Of a stretch of DNA of 64,000 bases, positions 56,953 to 64,000 are shown piece by piece. The notes beneath the pieces are model-generated. The model was not told where the DNA came from and made no database searches. It saw only the letters and a list, made by a program, of their open reading frames with translations. The translations under genes were made by a program, and so were the position numbers. Position 1 is the first letter of the stretch; every line of letters starts with the position of its first letter. Source of the DNA: Ceratotherium simum simum (lineage: Eukaryota; Chordata; Mammalia; Perissodactyla; Rhinocerotidae); NCBI RefSeq assembly GCF_000283155.1, contig NW_004454178.1:10392680-10456679 (forward strand), written 5' to 3'.

Positions 56953-58060
56953 GTTCAGAGTAGCTGGAAAGAACAAAGTAGTTGGAGAGCTAGACAACGG
57001 CCAGGACACACAGAGCTTGGAGTCACAGGGAAATGTTTGGATTTCGTTTGGCTTGTGGTAGGAAGTCTTCAAAAGTGTGTGAATGGGTGAGTGACATGCT
57101 GTGATCTGTGTTAAAGAGATCCACTCTGGCTCCAGTGGGGAAGAGATTGGAAGCATGGAGACCTGATAAGAAATCATTAGGTAGTTAGATGAGGGGTGCA
57201 GGTAGCACGGTCTAGGACACTCATGGTGCAGGAGTGAGAAGTTGTTGGTTTCAGGGTATATCTTGAAGGTAGAGTTGACAGCACTTGCTACCGGATTCTT
57301 TGAAGGGTAGGCAGCAAAGAGGAGTCCAAGGTGACTCCTAGCATTTTGGCCTGAACAACTGTATAAATGGCGATGCTACTGTTGAGATGGAATTGACCAA
57401 GGTAGAAGGGATTGAGGGGGCGTTATTTGGACAAATTAAGCTAGATTTGCCTATTTGCCTTTCAAGTAGATAGTTGAGTTTGGAATTTAGCAGGAAAGGT
57501 TAGGGTTGGGGACATCAATTTGGTGGTTACCATATAGATTGTATTTAAAGTCACCTGAATGAGATCATCCAGGCACTGAGGGTACACAGGGAAAAGACCA
57601 AGTCTGAGAAGTGAGTCCCAGGGGGCTCTAAAATTTACATGTTGGGAAGATGAGACAAAGCCAGCAAAGGACAGTGAGATGGGGTGGACGGTGAAGTAGG
57701 AGGGAAACTGGGAGATTGTGATATCTTGAAGCCAAGTTTAGCAGTTGTTTTTGGCAAGAAAAACGTGGTGCACTCAAGTGGAGTATTTGAAGAGAGCTCA
57801 GTAAAGGGACTTTTTACAATGGTGTGATCCAGGTGTAGAGAAGGCCCAAGGAAATAGTCCAGTTACCCAAGGGGTGGAACTGGGGTTACCACAGCTAGGA
57901 CGGAAGGGACAGGAAGAGAATGAAAGAACAAGTGTGAGAGCAAGAGTTAGAGAGACAGAGAAGAGAGAACTGCAGAGGAGTCACCTAATAGGAATTGTGG
58001 CATTGGGTTGAAGGATACCAGTCCATTGCAACACTGCAGGGAGTGAGCAAGAAAATTGAT
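56953..58060 (-). mobile_element. L2 LINE, antisense, part 2 (ORF2 region)
   Basis: It continues the L2: GTGGTAGGAAGTCTTC, AGTGACATGCTGTGATCTG, GATCCACTCTGGCTCCAG, GTAGAGTTGACAGCACTTG, AGTCCAAGGTGACTCCTAGC, GAGATCATCCAGGCACTGAGG, ATGAGACAAAGCCAGC. With part 1 the copy covers about 1.5 kb of L2, which is long for this ancient family. Frames are destroyed. Confidence 0.85.
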
Positions 58061-58449
58061 AATCCAACCTCTCTTTTCTTGCATCTTCCAATGTTCCACC
58101 ATTGGCCAAATTCATCTAGATGCTAAATTCATCCGGAAGGGACCTGTTGATTTGGTGTATGCATCAGTCTCCCAGCATATAGGGCAGGATGCAGAAGGAT
58201 AATGAGTGGATCTGAAGATATCCAGCTCACCAACTGAAGAAAGCTGATAACAGGATTCTAAATGAGGATTCTGTGAAACAGAATCTGCCTCTAAGATATA
58301 ATAAAGTTATATCTTTATTGAAAAACATGCTTAGCAAGAGATAACATATTGCAGAATCTGGAGAATCCAGAGGTTCTGAATCATTGTCTACGTGAGTAGC
58401 CTGATTTCTCTCTTCCTTCTTTTTCCACTTCCTTCTTCCTCTAAACATT
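58061..58449. other. Unassigned sequence
   Basis: No gene or repeat recognised. Confidence 0.5.
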
Positions 58450-58551
58450 CCACTTGGCTTTTCATTTTTTTTTTAACCCACTTCCCTCTCTTTCTTTTTT
58501 CTCCTCTTTCTTCTTTCATTTTCCTCTTTTTCTCTCTCCTTTTCATTCAGT
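58450..58551 (+). repeat. Polypyrimidine tract
   Basis: About 100 bases of almost pure C/T (CCTCTCTTTCTTTTTTCTCC and similar) ending CATTCAG. Low complexity. Confidence 0.9.
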
Positions 58552-58831
58552 CCTACACACTCTAGTTTTATCCTTTGTTTGTTTACTCAAATTGATGCAT
58601 GGAAGGTTCTGAGAATAGTTAAAATAATGTTTACTTATCACTCATACCAACTTAGCATATGGACAAAAAGAATCAGCATCCAAAAATTATGCATGGTTCA
58701 AGAGTAGCCCTAATGTATTTGCATTTTGGAATAATAATTGTTCCCTTCCCAGATGAGCAGATGACTGATTTGAACAAGTATATAGCTGGAGAAATCTAAA
58801 TTTATTAGGTTACAGAGAAGATGATCTATAG

Positions 58832-59011
58832 CAGTATTTCTCCAACTTGAGCAGGCATCAGAATCACCTGAGGGCTTATTAAAACACAGATTTCTTGGTC
58901 CCACTCCCAGAGTTTCTGATTCAGTGGGTCTGGGGTGGAGACCAAGAATTTCCATTTCTAATAAGTTCCCAGGTGAACCTGCTGCTGCTATTGGTCTGGG
59001 GAGAACCACGG
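58832..59011 (-). mobile_element. MER5A hAT miniature, antisense, complete
   Basis: CAGTATTTCTCCAACTTGAGC, ATCAGAATCACCTGAGGGC, TTATTAAAACACAGATTTC, CAGAGTTTCTGATTCAGTGG, GTCTGGGGTGGAGACC, AATAAGTTCCCAGGTG, and a terminal GGAGAACCACGG. Flanks ATCTATAG and ATATATGA match at five of eight positions. Confidence 0.95.
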
Positions 59012-59324
59012 ATATATGAAGATAAGAAATGGTGGTAGATCCTGAAATGGGATTGGGAGTAGGGAGAGTAAATATATGATAAATGACTAGACTCCTTAAC
59101 AGGGAAATGGGAGGATAGTGCTTTGACTAGCGATAAATTCTATGACATTCAGAGGCAGCCTACTGACTGGCTCAGAGATGTGGGGTGAGCAATAATATAC
59201 ACAGAAAAGGATCACCAGGGTCCTGTGGATTGAAGTAGGATGAATACACCTAAAACAGTTGGCATCTCAGGGGAGGTAAATGCATCAAGGGAAACTAATT
59301 TTGAATGCCTATTATGTGCTCATA
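59012..59324. other. Unassigned sequence
   Basis: No gene or repeat recognised. Confidence 0.5.
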
Positions 59325-60080
59325 TTTTCCGCTGTCTACTGGACATCTCTAGTTGGATGCTTTGTAGGCAGTTTAAACTCAACCTGTCCAAAAGCCTTAT
59401 TTTCACCTCCCCTTCATCTCCAAACCTCTTCTCCCTCCTGTGTTTTCTATCTGCATCAGTGACCCCACTAACAAGGTCACCATGCCAGGAATCTAAGAAT
59501 CACTCCCAGCTCCAATATTCCTTTCAATTTGTCTTCCTGTATCACTTGCAAACCCATCTTCTGTTTTCCCCATTCCCTGCTAATACTGCCTGAGGTCAAG
59601 CTCTCAACATTTCTCACCTGGAAATAGACTCCTGCATCTAATTTATTCCTCCTTGAATTTTTCAACCATGCTTTCAGGAGAGTTACGTTCTAAAATACAG
59701 ATCTGGTCTCCTTACCTCCTTCTATCTTCTCTCTTATGAGGCTTCACGTGGTGCACACAGCCTTCAGGACGGGACAGCTGCCTAGCCGCCTCATGCCTCC
59801 TTGCTCTTCATGTCTCTGCATGCCTCCTTCTCAAACTTATTTCCAAGCAATAGCAAATCGTGCATGTTTCCCCAAGCACACCACACTTCTGCGAGCCTGT
59901 GTGACTTGCTCAGACTGTCTATCTTCTACACTCATTTCCATACTGATCTTCCTTCTCTTCTAAGCTCTAAGTTCACCTGCTTGGGGGAATCTGCCCCAGG
60001 ACAACAGCAAAACTCCTCTTTTGTGCACACTGTGTTTCTTGGGCAAACATTTATTTTTGCCCTTAGTATACGGCATGGTG
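59325..60080 (+). mobile_element. L2 LINE, ORF2-to-3' region, sense
   Basis: ACATCTCTAGTTGGATGC, AACTCAACCTGTCCAAAAGC, CCTCCTGTGTTTTCTATCTGC, AGGAATCTAAGAATCACTCC, CTCAACATTTCTCACCTGG, CACGTGGTGCACACAGCC follow L2 sense order for about 750 bases. The frames up to 117 codons across it are decayed ORF2 shadows. Confidence 0.75.
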
Positions 60081-60639
60081 ATTAATTTGGGTTTCTATAT
60101 CTGTAATCACTTTCTAGGAAGTCCATTGGTTGAGGGGTGAAACTACAGGCTCTTCATCTTTGTATGGTCAGATCCTGGCAACTTGGTAAAGTTTGAGCTG
60201 TGGAATTATTTCAGGGCACTGAGCGAATTAGTTCTAGATTGGGATTAAAGTGAAGATGAACTGAGAACTAAGAGGAAAATGAATGCCTAGGCAATCTGAT
60301 CTTGGTATGAAGTGTGCCAAGCTCAACAGAAGGCCAAAGTCTTTGTAGAAAAGACCTGGACAGAAGCTAACCCATCCAGGGAAACCCCTGTGTGAGGGAT
60401 GCTCTTTAACATTTCTCATCACATTTTCTTCAACTTCTGTCCTAGCTTCATGGTGTGTGTTCTTTACTTGAGCCAGATGAGTCTACCAGCTGTCTTCTCC
60501 ACGCGGTTGTTGATGTACTTAAGTTCTTTTAAACACTATTTTCCAAGGGCTGTACTAACACTTGACTTATATCCACCTCATTTAATGCTTCCAACAACCA
60601 AACCATTACCCACAGAACCAGCCAACCTCTCTGGTTAAA
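60081..60639. other. Unassigned sequence
   Basis: No gene or repeat recognised. Confidence 0.45.
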
Positions 60640-60835
60640 ACCATGAACTCTAGCCAAGTTGTCAGGTCCTGGGCAGGTCATTTAACCTCTTGGGACCTCA
60701 GTTTTTGCATCTTGAAAATGGGACTATTAATAGCACCTACTTCACACAATTGTTATGAGGGTTGGTGAGTCAATATTTATGATGTACCTAAGACAGCTGG
60801 CACAGACCAAGTACTATGTAAGTGATGGTTGAAGA
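60640..60835 (-). mobile_element. MIR SINE, antisense
   Basis: GGTCCTGGGCAGGTCATTTAA, CCTCTTGGGACCTCAGTTTTTG, CATCTTGAAAATGGGACTATT, CAATTGTTATGAGGGTTGG, AGCTGGCACAGACCAAG follow MIR reverse-complement order. Confidence 0.9.
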
Positions 60836-60974
60836 AATTGTACCAGTTTTCCCCTCCTAATTTCTCCATCTTCCTTCCACATATTTGTTCCACCAAACCA
60901 AGTGTTTCTTCTCACAGCTTCTCTCATAAGTGATGCTTTCTCAAAAGATTGTGGAGTTTGTCTGAAAATATGGA

Positions 60975-61215
60975 ATTGGATACCAGAGGGACTGAGGTCT
61001 ATTTCAGAGTCTGCTACTGGTGCCTGTGATCTTCAGCACATTAACCCCTCAGGTCTTCAGATAACTCATACTGGGTTTGGTAATATTAATACTATCTTTG
61101 GAGACTTCTGGGAAGGTCTAATGAGGTTATATATATATACATATGAACATATAAATTATAAGATTAACATCTAGCGATGTTAAGTGAAGAATAGTGATAG
61201 TAATAATAATAAATG
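60975..61215 (-). mobile_element. MIR SINE, antisense, diverged
   Basis: TGGAATTGGATACCAGAGGG, CAGAGTCTGCTACTGGTGCC, GTGATCTTCAGCACATTAACC, CCTCAGGTCTTCAGATAACTC follow MIR reverse-complement order, with a TA-rich expansion at 61128-61140. Confidence 0.75.
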
Positions 61216-63300
61216 TAGCTTCCACACCTGGCCTAGTCTTCAAGTCACTCTGGGAACCTCCATTTTGTAGGAGCCCATACTCACCACCACTGCCTGACTC
61301 TTCTGGGTTGAGGTGTCCCTAGAGCTATATCTAACATTCCCTTCTTTATCAAATGTGAAGAAGTATAGACAACGAAGGTCTGGAATCCACTTAAGGTCTG
61401 GAATTTTTCAATCATCTCCTTTTCATAATTAAACACCTTCAAGTATTACATGACACACAACCTAGTAAGACCACATGTTAAGTCACGGCTTTTGTCTGTA
61501 TACACATTGACTCCTGGGAACTTATTATTTCCCACATTGCTTCCCTTTTCTCCCTCCCATCCCACCTACACCTACCTATTCTTCATTCTCCTTTCTCAAA
61601 ATAGCATCTCAGGGCTATAAATGATTCCACGTCTTATCTCCTTGTAGTTCTTCGTTCCTTTTTGTTAATCCTAGATCTTGTACAAATAAATTATGAAGAC
61701 AGTTGGATCATTGTTAGTCTTACCCAATGAATGCCTAATACTTATTTCTAAAATTGACTTCTCCTTCTGATTTTGACAGTTGGCTGATAGTTCCATAATC
61801 CCAGTAATCTGAAATTTGAAAACTGTTGTCTTGACATTCTTGCAAAATTTATTTTGAAAACAGGAGGTGGGATTTAATTTTATTTGTCAAGTTAGATTTT
61901 CCTTGGACTTAAAAGATCACTCTAAGACTTTTTTGCAGAGCTATGCAATTTGTGGTGAATCTTTCCATTTAAATGATATTGCAGTAGAAAGAGAAATGTC
62001 AGAGACTAGAAGGAGAACAACAGGAAAATATCACTTAAGATAATGTTCAGACAGATTTTCTATGGAGTTAACAGGTTTTAATTCTGAATATATTCAACAA
62101 TGAGTTTTCAAAAAAAGTCTGTCACCCATTTTGATGATTATGATATACTTACAAATAAATCACAGTTGAATTCATAGACCCAAATTATTTATTGTAAAGA
62201 AATGAACATGGCAATATGCTTTCTATGCCTTTCCAATTAGAGTTGAGATCAATTTATCTGTGTGAAAATATGGTCTGGTTGAATTTTTTTTAATATATTA
62301 TGACATGTTATTGGAGCCAACTAGGTGGAACACAAGGTTCCCAAGACTCAGCATTCATTATTTATCCATTTATACTAATAAACCTTTATATCCCACATGT
62401 CCCCTGCTCAGATTTGAACGGGGCCTCAGAAGCACAACTGTTTTAAATTTACGACACAACAGCAATTGCTTATGACAAAGAAGAATGGCGCAAAAGTGCA
62501 CCCGTTTTCTCCCCACAGAAAGACAAATGATAAGATTTTTTCTTAAGAGATGGCATTCCTCTCCCTTCTTGGGAGAAAAATTAGTCTTAAGAAAAAGAAA
62601 CTCAAAGATCATAAACCATAAAAAAGAAAGAAAAATTGATTTGGGGATATAAGATGGGATTGAGTCGTCATATAGAAGTTGCTGGTCTTTTCCTACCGAA
62701 AGGCAGAACCAATTGATTTGTGAATCACAACTCTAAGCTTGCTTTCCTCTTTCTCCTTATTTTTCCCTCCCTCTCCCCTCTGGGAAGGGAATGTAGATAC
62801 TAGGTGACATGTCTCTTTTGATTTGCCACACTATGTCTTAATTATCAGTGCTGGAAGATCAGGCAGTGGTATTTTCTAACTTCAAAGGCTTCAACAGCCC
62901 GAGCAGCATGAGGGGGATCAGATGTGCCAGGATGCAGAGTGACAACAAGATGGTGTCTTCATATTTTAGGAGAGACAGCTCACTTTTTTATTTGTGGCAC
63001 ATCAAAGTGAAAATGAGGACATGAGGAAGGTTTTACTCTTTGTTATTCTCTTCTTAAGTGACAGCCATGTCTTCCAATTCAGTGCCCAGACCAGAGTACT
63101 TAAAGAACAATTCTTTTGATTTGAATATGTCTCATCCTTACAGAAATGGAGAAAATAGCTACTGATGATAAACTGGAACAGAACAGCAACATGCTTACGA
63201 AGAAACATGATGAACGATTCCAAGAGGGTGTTTGGAGAGATATGAGTATTGCTAGGTATTAGTGAGTAATAAGAAAGTAACAGTAATGATAATAACAATA
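61216..63300. other. Unassigned sequence
   Basis: About 2 kb with no recognised repeat or gene. The minus-strand frame 62370-62612 (80 codons) shows no domain. Confidence 0.5.
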
Positions 63301-63314
63301 GTGGTAGCAGCAGC

Positions 63315-63490
63315 GGCAGCAGCTAATATTTATTGAGTATTTGCAAGTTGGCAGGCACTGTGTTAATCACTTTTGTATGTAATGGACCTGAGGCTCAGAG
63401 AGCTTAAACAACTTGCCTAAGGTTACACAGTATGGCGTGGAGTTAGGATTCTCACCCAGGCCGTTGGACTCAGAGCTCACTCTTGTGACT
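63315..63490 (+). mobile_element. MIR SINE, sense
   Basis: GCAGCTAATATTTATTGAG, TTGGCAGGCACTGTGTTAATC, ACCTGAGGCTCAGAGAGC, AACTTGCCTAAGGTTACACAG, TTAGGATTCTCACCCAGGCC follow MIR sense order. A short run of CAG/CGG triplets precedes it. Confidence 0.92.
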
Positions 63491-63695
63491 ACTAATAGTT
63501 TAGTGAAGACTTATCTTAACTAGAAATTAGGTTCCGACTTTAGTACATGGGACAAACATTATGAATTGTCAAAATTACTCTCAAGGACTGTTAAATTGGC
63601 TGTAAGATACAGCATACCTTTTAGTTTCTGGGTGTGAGTATACAACTCCCCAGTAATGCTTATAGGAATATTTAATAAGTAAAAAAAACAAAACT

Positions 63696-63935
63696 GGGGC
63701 CGGCCCGGTGGCATAGTGTTTAAGTTTGCGCGCTCCGGGTTTGCCCGTTCAGATCCCGGGCACAGATCTACGCACCACTTATCAAGCCACGCTGTGGCGG
63801 CGTCCCATGTAAAGTAGAGGAAGATGGGCCTGGATGTTAGCCCAGGGCCAATCTCCTTCAGCAAAAAAAGAGAAGGATTGGCAACAGATGTTAGCTCAGG
63901 GCTAATCTCCCCCCACCCCTCAAAAACAAACCCGC
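63696..63935 (+). mobile_element. ERE-type SINE, short form
   Basis: GGGGCCGGCCCGGTGGCATAG head, CACTTATCAAGCCACGCTG, GTGGCGGCGTCCCATG, AGAGGAAGATGGGCCTGGATG, both tail repeats, CAAAAACAAAC tail. The B box is altered (GTTCAGATC). It follows an A8 run at 63681-63688. Confidence 0.95.
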
Positions 63936-63949
63936 AATAGCAAGACGCA

Positions 63950-64000
63950 ATTTTATTTTATTTTTTTTTTATTTTTTTTTTTTTTAATTTTTTGTTTATT
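63950..64000. repeat. T-rich low-complexity end of window
   Basis: Runs of T interrupted by single A. It may be the tail of a minus-strand insertion that continues beyond the window. Confidence 0.8.

Noticed and set aside
59240..59593. 117-codon plus-strand open frame
   Set aside because: It runs through a decayed L2 ORF2 region and has no intact domain.
63304..63322. CAG/CGG trinucleotide repeat of disease type
   Set aside because: Only a few imperfect triplets at the edge of a MIR, not an expandable run.
1..64000. CRISPR arrays, operons, phage or plasmid features
   Set aside because: The repeat content is wholly mammalian, and no regularly spaced repeats or bacterial-type genes occur.

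Overview
The window reads as nuclear DNA of an odd-toed ungulate (horse, rhinoceros or tapir group). The diagnostic signal is ten copies of a tRNA-derived SINE of the ERE type, which is restricted to Perissodactyla. Each copy has a GGGGCCGGCCC-like head and GTTAGCTCAGGGC tail motifs, and most lie between target-site duplications. The rest of the repeat load is the usual placental background: MIR, L2, L3/CR1, old L1 3' ends, MER5/MER20 and related hAT miniatures, and MLT1/ERVL long terminal repeats. I cannot tell which species or which locus this is.

I found no protein-coding gene, no rRNA, tRNA or snRNA gene, no CpG island and no CRISPR array. The open frames on either strand are short, and the longest (158 and 170 codons) are either within chance expectation or overlap a SINE. 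The only coding-like matches are decayed transposon proteins: an L1 ORF2 tail near 8.6-8.9 kb and ERVL integrase and dUTPase remnants near 22.2-22.9 kb. The window is either intergenic or lies in a long intron.

Layout. 1-8 kb: sparse old repeats, two ERE copies, and an MLT-type LTR at 7.3-7.9 kb. 8.1-9.2 kb: antisense L1 3' end. 9.9-16.3 kb: L2 and MIR fragments, a well-preserved ERE at 12.1 kb, decayed LTR/L1 material, and a back-to-back MER20 plus hAT miniature. 17.5-23.7 kb: a nested endogenous-retrovirus complex with at least two MLT1-type LTRs, a minus-strand ERVL LTR with its leucine-tRNA primer site, a plus-strand ERVL internal region, and an ERE inserted in it. 24-31 kb: mostly unassigned, with stretches resembling conserved noncoding DNA. 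31-44 kb: MIR and L2 fragments, a second ERVL-type LTR at 40.3-41.0 kb, and a complete hAT miniature at 42.7 kb. 44.4-45.0 kb: a CR1/L3-like relic. 46-54 kb: three ERE copies, two L1 3' ends, and two unique AT-rich stretches. 56-58 kb: an unusually long minus-strand L2 split by a hAT element. 59-64 kb: plus-strand L2, MIR copies and a last ERE.

Insertion order can be read directly in places. EREs lie inside the ERVL internal region and inside a MIR, and a hAT lies inside an L2. The most plausible functional content is regulatory: several unique AT-rich blocks (about 27.0, 29.5-30.2, 34.1-35.0, 39.1-39.8, 50.9-51.4 and 53.3-54.1 kb) have the texture of conserved noncoding elements. That is inference from composition only. 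I saw no convincing new biological system. Repeat family names come from pattern recognition, and exact subfamilies and borders need a RepeatMasker run.
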